Positions 51,498-61,600 of a DNA stretch of 64,000 nt are shown here, piece by piece; the stretch's first letter is position 1, and each line of letters opens with the position of its first letter. Origin of the DNA: Lachnospiraceae bacterium A4 (GTDB lineage: Bacteria; Bacillota; Clostridia; Lachnospirales; Lachnospiraceae); assembly GCA_000403215.2 (NCBI GenBank), contig KE159530.1:62001-126000 (forward strand), given 5' to 3'. Below the pieces are notes generated by a model. That model searched no databases, was not told the DNA's origin, and was given only the letters and a program-made list of their open reading frames with translations. The position numbers were made by a program, and so were the translations under genes.

Positions 51498-52922
51498 ATG
51501 GAGAACGTCAGAAGGAAAAACAAAATGATAGAGACATACAGCATTCTGCTCATCGATATTCTGAGCGCTGTCGTCTCCTATGCTTTGGCATTGTTCATTC
51601 GGTTTAATATCATTCATTACGAGAATTATCCCAAGCAGTTTCACCTTATGGTGGGGGCATACATTGTCGTTTTGTGCCTTCTTTACAATATGTTTCTCGA
51701 TGCCAACAGAAACTTTTTTACAAGAGGATATTATCAGGAATTTTACTATACAGTACGATACACTGTGATTATTGTCATGGGACTGGTGATGGTGCTGTAT
51801 CTCACGCAGCAGTCGTATGCGTTTTCGCGCTCTGTATATGGTTTTTTTGCAGTTTTGAATATCGGGATTGCCTATGTGCTGCACATGGTTTTTAAGAAGG
51901 CGATCTGGAAATACTACCGGAAGAGCACGAGCGCCGAGAAAATGCTGGTGATTGCGCTGGACAGCATGGCAGAGGAGCTTCTGGGGAATCTCATTGAGCG
52001 CAAGGAGTGGTATTATGATATCACAGCGGCGGTGATTTACGATGCAGACAAAAAGGGCAGTACGGTCCGCCGGGTGCCGATTGTGGCATCGAGGGAGAGT
52101 CTTTATGAGACTGTCGTACAGATGACAGTGGACGAAGTGTTTATCTGTCTGCCGGGCGTTCCGGTCACGGAGATTCGAGACATGGTTTGTAAATTTGAGG
52201 AGATGGGGCTTACATGCCACTACAATGTAGACCTTTTTAACCGCTCGAATCCCAACACGTATGTGCAGCAGATGGCAGGCTACAGCGTGATTTCGTTTGC
52301 ATTGAAAACGATGGACTCGAGGCGGCTTTTAGTCAAGCGCTTTGTGGATATTATCGGGGCGCTTGTCGGGCTTGCGGCAACGGCTGTGATCACGCCCTTT
52401 GTGGCGCTTGCGATTCGTCTGGACTCGCCGGGGCCTGTCTTTTTCTCACAGACGCGCATCGGCAAAAACGGGCGGCGATTTAAAATCTGGAAATTCCGTT
52501 CGATGTACACGGACGCAGAGGCGCGCAAGAAGGAGCTGGAGGCGCAAAACGAAGTGAAGGGGCTGATGTTCAAGATGGAGGATGATCCGCGCATCACGAA
52601 GGTCGGCAGATTTCTCAGAGAGACGAGCATTGACGAGACACCGCAGTTTTTGAATATACTGGTCGGGGATATGAGTCTGGTCGGCACGCGCCCGCCGACG
52701 GAGGACGAGTTTGAACAGTACAATGGATATTACAGGCGGCGCATGAGTATCACGCCGGGACTCACAGGAATGTGGCAGGTCAGCGGCAGGAGTGATATAC
52801 AGGACTTTGAGGAGATTGTGAAGCTGGATTTAGAGTATATTGATAACTGGTCTTTGGGGCTTGATATCAAAATTTTGTTTATGACGGTTTTTACCGTTCT
52901 GGGAAGAAAGGGTTCGAGATAG
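51498..52922 (+). CDS. Polyprenyl glycosylphosphotransferase (priming sugar transferase)
   Basis: 474 residues. Four to five N-terminal helices (10-130), a central soluble domain, another helix at about 285-308 and the bacterial sugar-transferase domain to the end: VKRFVDIIGALVGL, FFSQTRIGKNGR, FKIWKFRSM, TSIDETPQFLNIL, MSLVGTRPP. It joins a sugar 1-phosphate to undecaprenyl phosphate and so starts repeat-unit synthesis. A consensus promoter directly upstream suggests this step is kept expressed regardless of the variable cassettes. Ribosome site GAGGGA. Confidence 0.95.
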   Translation: MENVRRKNKMIETYSILLIDILSAVVSYALALFIRFNIIHYENYPKQFHLMVGAYIVVLCLLYNMFLDANRNFFTRGYYQEFYYTVRYTVIIVMGLVMVLYLTQQSYAFSRSVYGFFAVLNIGIAYVLHMVFKKAIWKYYRKSTSAEKMLVIALDSMAEELLGNLIERKEWYYDITAAVIYDADKKGSTVRRVPIVASRESLYETVVQMTVDEVFICLPGVPVTEIRDMVCKFEEMGLTCHYNVDLFNRSNPNTYVQQMAGYSVISFALKTMDSRRLLVKRFVDIIGALVGLAATAVITPFVALAIRLDSPGPVFFSQTRIGKNGRRFKIWKFRSMYTDAEARKKELEAQNEVKGLMFKMEDDPRITKVGRFLRETSIDETPQFLNILVGDMSLVGTRPPTEDEFEQYNGYYRRRMSITPGLTGMWQVSGRSDIQDFEEIVKLDLEYIDNWSLGLDIKILFMTVFTVLGRKGSR

Positions 52923-52923
52923 C

Positions 52924-53676
52924 GTGTCAGAACTACAGTATTGTGAGATCTTAAAGACGAATATCAATGTGACGGATATGGCAAAAACACTAGACTATCT
53001 TGGCAGCCATCTCGATGCGCTGCGGGGCAGCTATATCTGCGTCGCCAACGTGCACACAACCGTGATGGCGTATGAGGACAAAGCATACCGGAAGATACAA
53101 AACAGTGCGGCGATGGCGCTGCCTGACGGGGCACCGCTGTCCGTCTACAGCAGGCGTGCAGGTTTTCAGGAGGCGCAGCGGGTCACAGGACCTGACCTGA
53201 TGGCGGAATTGTTTCGAAGAGCGCCGCAGAATGGATACCGTCATTTTTTCTATGGCTCGACGCCGCAGACGCTGGAGGCGATGCGGGTGGCACTCCGGCG
53301 GGATTATCCGGGGGTGGCGATCGCGGGAATGTACGCGCCGCCGTTTCGGCCGCTCACGCAGGAGGAGGACAGGGAGGTGATGGCACTGATCAATGACGCC
53401 AGACCAGACTTTATCTGGGTGGGGCTTGGCGCGCCGAAGCAGGAGGAGTGGATGTATACCCACCGCGGCAGGCTGAATGCGGTGTCTGTTGGTGTGGGGG
53501 CAGGCTTTGATTATCTGGCAGGTACGATCAGACGGGCGCCGCGCATCATGCAGATGCTCTGTCTGGAATGGCTGTACAGGCTGATGCAGGACCCGCGGCG
53601 GCTGTGGAAGCGGTATGTGACGACAAATATAAAATTTTTCAGATATATTCGCAGAGAGCGAAGGAAGGATTTATGA
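52924..53676 (+). CDS. WecG/TagA/CpsF-family glycosyltransferase (GT26)
   Basis: 250 residues from GTG 52924, one base after the priming-transferase stop. Family motifs: YICVANVHTTVMAYED, ALPDGAPLSVY, FFYGSTPQTLEAM, DFIWVGLGAPKQEEWM and GVGAGFDYLAGT. TagA-like enzymes add the second sugar (often ManNAc) onto the undecaprenyl-linked primer, which fits its position next to the priming enzyme. Peripheral membrane protein. Overlaps the deacetylase gene by four bases. Confidence 0.93.
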   Translation: MSELQYCEILKTNINVTDMAKTLDYLGSHLDALRGSYICVANVHTTVMAYEDKAYRKIQNSAAMALPDGAPLSVYSRRAGFQEAQRVTGPDLMAELFRRAPQNGYRHFFYGSTPQTLEAMRVALRRDYPGVAIAGMYAPPFRPLTQEEDREVMALINDARPDFIWVGLGAPKQEEWMYTHRGRLNAVSVGVGAGFDYLAGTIRRAPRIMQMLCLEWLYRLMQDPRRLWKRYVTTNIKFFRYIRRERRKDL

Positions 53677-54572
53677 ATAGAAGGATTTGGTTTCATGCCG
53701 ATGATTTTGGCGTGACGGCAGCGCAGTCCGAACGGATTTTGAGCTGTTTTCGGGAAGGGGTGCTCAACAGTGTCAGCATACTGCCAAACGCGCCTGCACT
53801 TCCAGCGTCGCTTGCGCTTCTGAATCAGGCAGATCCTGACGGGACACAGATTCGGCGTGTTCTGCATTTGAATTTTGTGGAGGGCAGACCGCTTGCCGGG
53901 GCGGACAACGTGCCAGATTTGGTAGATGATACCGGTTTTTTTGATAAATCATTTATACAGTTTTTCCGATGGAATTATATGAAGAGAGGAGCTGGGCGGC
54001 AAAATCTTGCAGGACAGCTCAAATTAGAGATTGCAGCGCAGCTTCGGGCTGTGACGGCAGTGCATGATTTCAGGATCTCAGCGATCGACTCTCATCAGCA
54101 TTACCATATGATTCCTCTTGTGTTTGACAGTCTGATGGAAGTATTATTGGAGAGGGAATTTGAACACCTTGGCATTCACCAGCTTCGCGTGCCAGCAGAC
54201 CCGCTAACACCGCTGCTGCATCACAAAAAGATGCGCAGGGGCGTGCCGTGGATCAACTGGGTGAAGTGGTGTATCCTAAATATACATGCAGAACGAAATA
54301 AAAAAATTCTGCAAAAAAAGGGAATAGAGGTGCCGGTATTTTTCGGTATGTTCTATACCTGTGAAATGAAAACGGAGGTAGTAGAGGCACTGCTTCCGGC
54401 ATACAGAACTTATGCGGACAGGAGAGAGCAGGCGTTGGAACTGATGTTCCATCCCGGAAATCTTGCTGCCCGTGCTGAGCTTTTGGATGAGAGGAGTGAA
54501 GAGCTTGCTGCGTTTTATCTGTCCGGCAGCCGATTTGAGGAGGCCGAATGTCTGAAACGCATCGTACCGTGA
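53673..54572 (+). CDS. YdjC/ChbG-family carbohydrate deacetylase
   Basis: 299 residues from ATG 53673. The metal-binding ADDFGVT motif is near residue 7-13, further His ligands lie in SHQHYHMIP, and the end has LMFHPGN. Members remove acetyl from N-acetyl sugars; here a lipid-linked or small sugar intermediate of the pathway is the likely substrate, consistent with overlap with the GT26 gene. The usable start follows GAAGGAAGG. Confidence 0.9.
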   Translation: MNRRIWFHADDFGVTAAQSERILSCFREGVLNSVSILPNAPALPASLALLNQADPDGTQIRRVLHLNFVEGRPLAGADNVPDLVDDTGFFDKSFIQFFRWNYMKRGAGRQNLAGQLKLEIAAQLRAVTAVHDFRISAIDSHQHYHMIPLVFDSLMEVLLEREFEHLGIHQLRVPADPLTPLLHHKKMRRGVPWINWVKWCILNIHAERNKKILQKKGIEVPVFFGMFYTCEMKTEVVEALLPAYRTYADRREQALELMFHPGNLAARAELLDERSEELAAFYLSGSRFEEAECLKRIVP

Positions 54573-54629
54573 ATTTGAGATAGAACTCTTGCCTTAAAGC
54601 TTATAAATGGTATAAGAGGAGAAAAAAGA

Positions 54630-55787
54630 ATGAAAAAGAAATCAGTGGCGGCAATGTTAATGGCAATGACAATCATGCTTTCTGCATGTGGAGAGCGGAC
54701 AGACCTCGTGGGCGAGGCGGTCATTGTGAGGGACAATGAAAACCGGACTGGGTGTGTTGAGGGCTGCATCTGTTACGAAACGGTAACGGCAGACAGTGAG
54801 CCTTCCAGCGAGGAGACAAGCCCAACATCTGAGCAGGAGACAACAACACAGACAGAGACGTCCGCAATGCAGGAGACAGCACAGTCTGAACAGGAAAATG
54901 AACAGCCAGAGCAGTCTGACACGCAGGAGAGCACCACGGAGGAGGAGGAAAATATTTCCGAACTCTCGGAGGGAGAGCTCAAAGCGCGCAGAGAGCAGCA
55001 GAAAAATTTCGCGGAGGCGAGAGAGCTGTTGTATACGCTGAAAAACTCTAAGGACAAGACTTCGAGAATTAACCAGATGGACAGGCAGATTCTCGCGAAC
55101 AATGCCTATGATTTCAGCAATAAGAATATTGTATTTATCGGGGATAGTATCACGGAGGGCATCACGAGTGCCGTGGACACCAACGGAAACCGGATTAGCT
55201 ATGTCACATATGCGGACTCGTATCTTCACTTCAAGAAGGTGCTCAATCATGGTATGGGCGGGCGTATGTTCTCCGTCTATGGGGACGAGGCTCTCTCTCT
55301 TGCGCTGAATTTTGGCAATGTCACAAACGTGGATTCTGACATCATCGTGGTGTTTGCAGGCGTGAACGACTATCTCAGCACACCGGCAAACAAACGTTTC
55401 GGAGATGTGAATGACAAGCTGAGCACAGCAGGCTACTGCGGGTCTGTGCGGTATTTTATGAAGCAGCTTCAGGAGTATTATGGCGACAGGCAGATTTTCT
55501 TTGTGACGACCTACAACAACGCAAAGAAGGTAACGTGTAACTATTCGGACATCAACGGACAGCCGACGCTCAATGATTACATGGAGGTACAGCGCAAACT
55601 TGCGAAGGAATTTGGATTTCATGTCATTGATTTATACAAAACCGGCTTGATGGACTGCTCGGACAAGGAGTCGTCGGACTTTTATCTGAGGGACGGACTG
55701 CATCCAAAGGACAACGGAAATATTGTGCTGGGCGAACATATCGCGGCAGAACTGTCGCTCTATTTTGGTGAGAAGGAACTAGGTTAA
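54630..55787 (+). CDS. SGNH/GDSL-hydrolase lipoprotein
   Basis: 385 residues. Signal peptide with lipobox LSAC (Cys at about residue 20), then a Ser/Thr/Glu/Gln-rich linker (about 50-120) that would span the wall, then the hydrolase domain: FIGDSITEGIT (Ser nucleophile), GVNDYLS (Asn block III) and DGLHPKDNG (catalytic Asp-x-x-His). Probable surface esterase acting on acylated glycan, a counterpart to the MBOAT/SGNH pair in block C. AGAGGAG ribosome site. Confidence 0.92.
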   Translation: MKKKSVAAMLMAMTIMLSACGERTDLVGEAVIVRDNENRTGCVEGCICYETVTADSEPSSEETSPTSEQETTTQTETSAMQETAQSEQENEQPEQSDTQESTTEEEENISELSEGELKARREQQKNFAEARELLYTLKNSKDKTSRINQMDRQILANNAYDFSNKNIVFIGDSITEGITSAVDTNGNRISYVTYADSYLHFKKVLNHGMGGRMFSVYGDEALSLALNFGNVTNVDSDIIVVFAGVNDYLSTPANKRFGDVNDKLSTAGYCGSVRYFMKQLQEYYGDRQIFFVTTYNNAKKVTCNYSDINGQPTLNDYMEVQRKLAKEFGFHVIDLYKTGLMDCSDKESSDFYLRDGLHPKDNGNIVLGEHIAAELSLYFGEKELG

Positions 55788-55878
55788 CCGCATTCTGCGG
55801 AATATAAACAGCCCAAACGGGGAACGATACAGGCATTGAGAAAAGAATTGAGAAAAGAAAGGTAGGAGAGCAGGTCAC

Positions 55879-56922
55879 GTGGAGATGATAAGGTGGGGGA
55901 TACTGCTGGCTTTGGTGCTGCCAGTGCCGTTTTTTCTTGGTTTTATACCTGTAAAACATATGAACCGCTTACAAAAGACACCCGCAATGACGTATGTTTG
56001 CGGGTGGTTTGTGAGCTTTTTTCTGTTTGAGCTGACAGCAGTGCCATTTATTTTGTTAGAACAGAGTTTTACGCTGTTGGTGATTGTCTATACCTGCATT
56101 GTCGCTTTGGTCTTGCTGCTCTCGCTCTGGCAGGGGCGGCAGCTCTGGCGGTGTTATCTTGCGGAGGTTAGGCAGTTAAAAGAAATGCCGCTTCATGTAA
56201 AACTGGGGTGGTGTGTCTTTTACCTGATTGTCTTATTCCAGATGGTGTATGCAATTCTTTACTGGCATTATGACGGAGATGATGCGTATTATATTGCAAC
56301 GGCAGTGCTGACCAATACGTTTGATACAATGTATCTGCGAGATGCATACACAGGATTTATCTATCCGCTCGACGTCAGACATGCCTTCTCGCCGACGCCA
56401 GTCTATCAGGCGTGGCTGTCGAGGCTGAGCGGGATAGCACCGGCAGTCGTGGCGCACACGGTGCTCGCATGGGTGTGGCTGGGGTTTATGTACTGTGTCT
56501 ATGGCCAGATTGCCAGCAGGATTTTGTGGAACCGCAAGAATTATAAGCCGGTTTTTATGATCTTAATCGCTGTGTGGTTTCTGTACGGCAATGTATCACT
56601 GTACACGACAGAGACCTTTGCCATGACAAGAATCTGGCAGGGAAAGGGACTGATGGCAGGCATGGTCATTCCGGCAATGTTCTTGTGTCTGCTGTATCTG
56701 GCGCAGGAGAGTGTCAGTCAGGGAATGTGGATGCTGTTTCTCTGTGTGTGCGTGTCGGCGGTCCTTGCGACGAGCGTCTCCTTTATGGTGGTCCCTACGA
56801 TAACAGGCATTGCGGCAGTGCTCATTGGCATCAAGAAAAAAAGTGTTCGGTATGGTGTTGACTTGTTTCTGTGCTGCGTGCCCTGTCTGCTGCTCGCACT
56901 GTGCTTTTTTATCGTAAAATAG
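55879..56922 (+). CDS. Polytopic membrane protein, DUF6077-like N-terminal part
   Basis: 347 residues with about nine helices and a YDGDDAYYIATAV loop near residue 130 (acidic pair as in GT-C enzymes). The C terminus ends abruptly after a helix (LLALCFFIVK). Together with the next gene (625 residues in sum) it looks like one membrane glycosyltransferase-like protein encoded in two pieces; simple frame correction at the junction meets a stop, so this may be a natural two-gene form. GTG start (ATG 55885 also possible). Confidence 0.6.
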   Translation: MEMIRWGILLALVLPVPFFLGFIPVKHMNRLQKTPAMTYVCGWFVSFFLFELTAVPFILLEQSFTLLVIVYTCIVALVLLLSLWQGRQLWRCYLAEVRQLKEMPLHVKLGWCVFYLIVLFQMVYAILYWHYDGDDAYYIATAVLTNTFDTMYLRDAYTGFIYPLDVRHAFSPTPVYQAWLSRLSGIAPAVVAHTVLAWVWLGFMYCVYGQIASRILWNRKNYKPVFMILIAVWFLYGNVSLYTTETFAMTRIWQGKGLMAGMVIPAMFLCLLYLAQESVSQGMWMLFLCVCVSAVLATSVSFMVVPTITGIAAVLIGIKKKSVRYGVDLFLCCVPCLLLALCFFIVK

Positions 56923-56929
56923 GAGAGTC

Positions 56930-57766
56930 ATGATGTTGGAAGAATTGATGGCGGTCACGAAGGCGGTCGCGGAAGATGTGCTTTTATATAATGGAGACAG
57001 CTTTTTGATTCCCCTGTTCCTGATTGCGCTGCTGTTTTTGTGGGTGACGGAAAAGGACAGGAAGGTGCGCGTCGTGCTGCTGTATCTGGTGGCGGCGCTG
57101 GTGGTGGTCTTTTTATGTCCGGTCTACGCGTGGATTGGAATGAAGATCGACCAAGATGTCTATTACCGTGTATTGTGGTCGCTGCCGGTCGGCGTGCTGG
57201 TGTGCTACAGCGCGGTGAGGCTGATGACGCGCTTTCGGCTGCTGGTGTCAAAGGCACTGGTTTTTGTGATGGCTGTTTTGATATTTATACTTCAAGGCGA
57301 TCTGGTCTATACAAAGACGCTTTATTTCAAGGCGTCCAATGCCTATCATATCCCGCAGGAGGTGATTGATGTGGCGGACGCGATCAAGCTTGACAATTAT
57401 AAGCCGGTCGCAGTACTGCCGTCAGAGCTGCTGCCGTATCTTAGGCAGTATACAGCGGATATCTATACACCGTATGGCAGGAATATGGTGGAACCGGCGT
57501 GGAATTTCCAGAATGCGCTCTATGATGCGATGGAGGGAGATCCATATGCGTATGATGTGGCGGAGGTGGCACGGTGCGCCCGCAATGAGAAATGTGCGTT
57601 TGTCGTGCTGTTTAGCGGCAAACAGATGAGAGGGAGTATGGAGGAGGAAGGGTACTTCCTGTTCCGTTTTGTGCAAAATTATTTTATTTATATGGATTAC
57701 AATTACTATTGGGTATATAAAGAACAAGGGCTTCTTGACGAGGACGTAATAGAGGCGGGAGGCTGA
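56930..57766 (+). CDS. Membrane protein, possible C-terminal half of the upstream protein
   Basis: 278 residues: three to four helices in residues 20-125 (FLIPLFLIALLFLWV, VVLLYLVAALVVVFL) then a hydrophilic C-terminal domain (about 130-278) with DNYKPVAVLPSELLPYLRQY. Not recognised as a named family on its own. It starts seven bases after the previous stop, with AGGAG as ribosome site. Likely forms one unit with the protein encoded at 55879. Confidence 0.6.
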   Translation: MMLEELMAVTKAVAEDVLLYNGDSFLIPLFLIALLFLWVTEKDRKVRVVLLYLVAALVVVFLCPVYAWIGMKIDQDVYYRVLWSLPVGVLVCYSAVRLMTRFRLLVSKALVFVMAVLIFILQGDLVYTKTLYFKASNAYHIPQEVIDVADAIKLDNYKPVAVLPSELLPYLRQYTADIYTPYGRNMVEPAWNFQNALYDAMEGDPYAYDVAEVARCARNEKCAFVVLFSGKQMRGSMEEEGYFLFRFVQNYFIYMDYNYYWVYKEQGLLDEDVIEAGG

Positions 57767-57777
57767 GGAGCGGCGTG

Positions 57778-58155
57778 ATGAAAAAGTCCATGAAAAAGGC
57801 TGAAAAATTAAAGAATGTGCTGTTGTTGCAGGGGGTGATTGTCCTCTATACAGTTTCGAGCGTCATGTCCAAGGAGGCGTCTGCAAGCGGGGACAATCTG
57901 CTGCGCTTTCTGTTCTTTTTTGGAATGGAATTTGTGATACTGGGCGTGTATGCAGTCCTGTGGCAGCAGATGATCAAGCGCTTTGAACTTTCTGTGGCAT
58001 ACGCAAACCGTTCTATGGCGGTCGTGTGGTCGATGGTGTGGGCGGTTGTCTTTTTTCATGACACAATCACGGTGCAGAACGTTCTAGGGGTGGTGCTCGT
58101 GGTGGCAGGGACGTGGATTATCAATACAGAGACAAAGGAGGACCAGAATGATTGA
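57778..58155 (+). CDS. SMR/EamA-like half-transporter, subunit 1
   Basis: 125 residues, four helices; YTVSSVMSKEAS in the first helix region, VAYANRSMAVVWSMVWAVVFF and LGVVLVVAGTWII at the end. The layout is that of ArnE/ArnF-type small proteins that work as a heteromeric flippase for undecaprenyl-phosphate sugars. It overlaps the next gene, which encodes a similar protein, by eight bases. Confidence 0.75.
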   Translation: MKKSMKKAEKLKNVLLLQGVIVLYTVSSVMSKEASASGDNLLRFLFFFGMEFVILGVYAVLWQQMIKRFELSVAYANRSMAVVWSMVWAVVFFHDTITVQNVLGVVLVVAGTWIINTETKEDQND

Positions 58156-58486
58156 CAGATTTGCGGCGGCGATGTTTTTCTCTGTGCTGATTGCCTCTAT
58201 GTCACAGGTACTGCTCAAGAAAAGTACGATGAATACACATCGTTCTGTGCTGGGGGAATATCTAAACAGGTATGTCCTTTGCGGTTATGGGCTTCTTTTT
58301 GCGTCCATGCTCCTGACGGTCTATGCCTACAGCGGTATGCCGTATAAAAATGGTCCTGTCATAGAATCGCTTGGCAATGTGCTGGTGCTCGTGCTGGGAT
58401 ACTATGTCTTTGGGGAGAGAATCAGCGTGCGCAAACTGGTGGGAATTGCGTGTATTATTATAGGAATTTTTATTTTCAATCTGTAA
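58148..58486 (+). CDS. SMR/EamA-like half-transporter, subunit 2
   Basis: 112 residues, four helices; SMSQVLLKKSTMN in the first, YSGMPYKNGPVIESLGNVLVLVLGYYVFGERIS and a final LVGIACIIIGIFIFNL. Partner of the preceding gene. The pair could carry polyprenyl-phosphate sugars made by the GtrB-like enzymes to the outer face for the GtrII-like transferases. Last gene before a promoter-bearing gap. Confidence 0.78.
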   Translation: MIDRFAAAMFFSVLIASMSQVLLKKSTMNTHRSVLGEYLNRYVLCGYGLLFASMLLTVYAYSGMPYKNGPVIESLGNVLVLVLGYYVFGERISVRKLVGIACIIIGIFIFNL

Positions 58487-58559
58487 AACCAATGTTTTTC
58501 TGTGCGCCGAAAGGCGGCATTGTGCCAATATTTGTATCAAAATTTTGCAAAAAAAGTGG

Positions 58560-58588
58560 TTGAGTGATTGAAAGTGCTTTGTTATAAT
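58560..58588 (+). promoter_or_regulatory. Promoter of the large BIG2/GH25 gene
   Basis: TTGAGT (58560-58565), 17-bp spacer, TATAAT (58583-58588). The roughly 95-base leader includes a small hairpin GCCGC/GCGGC (about 58613-58627). Confidence 0.8.
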
Positions 58589-58688
58589 TGTTACGTAAAT
58601 GTTAACAGTTTGAGCCGCCCAATGCGGCATGGAGATGAAGATGCAATCAAAGAGTTGCGTGGGGTAAAGGAGGACAGTGGAGGACAGA

Positions 58689-61600
58689 ATGAAGGATAGA
58701 AAGACATTTGGAGTGCGCGGCAAAAATAAAGACAGGAGAAAAACAGGGAAATATACTGATGAATATATAGAGGAATTGTATGAGGAGGCGCCAGACGAGG
58801 AGGCTTTTGATGAGGAGCCTTTTGATGATGAGGAGGCGTACATAGTTGCGTATTCCAGTGACCAGACTGTCGTGGGGGCATATACTTCGGAGGAAATGCA
58901 GGAATACGCGGAGGAGTACGAGGAGACGCAGGAGGACGGAGAGTTCGACGCGTATGAAGAGTATGATGCGCAGGAGTACGACGAAGCGGAGGCGTACAAG
59001 GAAACGTTAGAATACGAGGATACTGAGGCGTATGAAGAACCGGAAGAATATGAGGAAACCGGGGAATATGAAAAATTAGAGGAATACGAGGATACCGAGG
59101 AGTATGAAGAACTGGAAGAATACGAGGAGTCTGGGGAATATGAAGAACTAGAGGAGTACGAGGAATCTGAGGCGTATGAAGAACTAGATGAATACGAGGA
59201 AGCTGAATCGTATGAAGAAGGGGAAGAATACGAGGAAGCTGATGAATATGAAGAACTAGAAGAATATGAGGAAGCTGATGAATATGAAGAACTGGAAGAG
59301 TACGAGGAGTCTGATGCGTATGAAGAACTAGAAGAATACGAAGAAGCTGGGGAGTACGAAGAAGCCGGCGTATATGAAACAGCTTCTTTATACGAGGAAC
59401 TGGAAGAATACGAAGAAGCTGGGGAGTACGAGGAAGCCGGCGCATATGACGCGCAGGAATATGGAGACTATGAAGGGACTGGGAACTACGCGGCGTCAGA
59501 TTTAGAAGATGACACAGAAGCGTATGAAATATATGAAGGACATAGCTATCAGCATTCCGGGGACTACGAGTCTGGAGAGGAGCTCTACAATACCAAGGAA
59601 ATCAACATAGAGACGTTCGTGGTGGAGGATTATGCGGAGGATACCGAGAGCTATTACGAGCCCGGGGAGGAGGTCTATGAAGAGGACGAGGAGGCAGCCT
59701 ACTATGAGTCCGAAGAGTACTATGATGAGTTCGATGACGATGCGTATTATGAGGAAACCTATTATGATGCCAGTCATGAAGCGTATAATGAGGACTCTTT
59801 TGATACGGCGTATGGCGGATACAATGACGACTATGCAAATGATGGTGCTTCATTTGGCGCCCATGCTGCAAAAGAGCCGCTTCGCTTTGCAGATGCTTTG
59901 AGGGAACGTCTCCATCATCTGACTGCCTTTGATGCGGTTCTTGCGGCGACAGGGGTCGTGGTTCTGGTGGCAGGAATTGTCATATTGGGCATGTTCTTGC
60001 AGTCTAGGGCAGTGGATAAGCAGATTGCCGCACTGGCGCCGCTTGGCGGGGAACTCAAGAATATGGGCGTCGCGGGAGAGGAGGGACTGCTTGCGATGTC
60101 GGGGGCAGCGATGTCAGGTGCCTTTGCGCAGGATTTAAGCACAGAGGAGGCTTCTTCCACAGAGGAGGAGACTTCGGAGACGGCATCGGGCAAGGTCAAT
60201 GTCAGCTTTGTCTCTGTGGAAAAGGATTTAAAGATTCGTTTTACCGATGAATATACAGGAGAACTGATCACAGGAACCGTATTTGAGGTGACTTTGACGA
60301 ATGCCAAAGGAAAGAAGCTTGTGCTCACTGATGATGATATGGATGGCATCATCTATGCGCAGAATGTGAACGCGGGCGTGTTTGATGCGATCATAACCTC
60401 CACAGAGAAATATACGTTCCCGTCGGTTCCGCAGCAGGTTACAGTAAAGGATAAGGTGGAGTACGTCGTTATCAATGTGCAGGATGAGGTCAAGACAGAG
60501 AAGCAGATCAATGTATCAGCAGAGGATACAGAGAAAAATGATGCGGCTGCGGAGGCGGAGGTGCTCAAGGATACCGTGGAGTGGGTAGAATCCACCAAGA
60601 CGCCGGTGAGCGGTACAGAGAGCTATCTGCTGGTTGACCAGAATACGATCGCAGACCCCGCACAGATCTCAAAGGCGGCGGCAAGAATGCTCTTTGATAC
60701 CCTGAATGTGTCACTTGACAAGTCTGAGGTGACATTGAGCGTTGGGGCAGCCACGGAGTTAAAAGGTACAGCCTTTGAGGATTCCAAAGAAGGAGATATC
60801 GAATATCAGTACGCAACCGAGTGGAAGAGCTCTGATGAGAGTGTTGCGTCTGTGAGCGGCGGAAAGGTGACTGCAAAGGCAGCAGGGACCGCAGTGATTA
60901 CGTACACTGTCACCAAAAAGACGATCACCACGACAACGGAGTCCAAGGAACCCGTCGAGGAGACGCTGGAAATCTCGCTGGATGAGTACGCAGAGCTGTC
61001 TGACGAGGAAAAAGAAAAGTGTACGCCGATTAAGGACGACGCAGACCAGACAATTGGTTACACCTACAAGAAGGTGACAGCAGGTTCAACAGAGTCCAAG
61101 ACAAGTGAGACGACGGAGACGGCAAGCGCGCAGTGTACAGTCACAGTTCAGGAAGCTGAGATCGTGTCGGGAAGTCTTGAGCTTCAAAAGAGTGCAGACA
61201 GTTGTGCAGTCGGTGAGACGCTGACGGTGAAGCCGGTGAAGCTGGTCTATCAAAAACAGGACGGCAGCACAGAGACGATCACGGAGAATTTTCCGTCGAT
61301 CTTATGGGACAGCGACGATGTGACGATTGCGACTGTCGGCACAGACGGTGTCGTGTCTGGTGTGAAAGCCGGAAAAGTACAGATCTCAGGCAAGGTTACA
61401 GGCATGAAGGACGCGGAGGGCAGAGAGCTGGATATCCGTGGCAGCATAGAGGTTGAGATTTTGGAGGAGGCGTCAGAGAAAGAGCTGTCCATCGCACTCG
61501 ACCGGACAAGCGAGGTTTATCTCGCCGTGGGCGGTTCGACTACCCTTGTGGCGACCGTGACAAATTACAAGTCCGATGCGGGCGTCACATGGGAGACCTC

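Noticed and set aside
54657-55622. 321-codon open frame on the minus strand
   Set aside because: Lies antisense to the SGNH lipoprotein gene, has no ribosome site and a composition (Cys/Leu/Arg-rich runs) typical of a shadow frame.
58591-59445. 284-codon minus-strand frame rich in Pro/Arg/Ile/His
   Set aside because: Mirror of the GAA/TAT repeats of the giant gene; the low-complexity product reflects the repeat array only.
59009-59450. Regular repeats considered as a CRISPR array
   Set aside because: Units are contiguous, in frame, degenerate and lack unique spacers; no cas gene is present.
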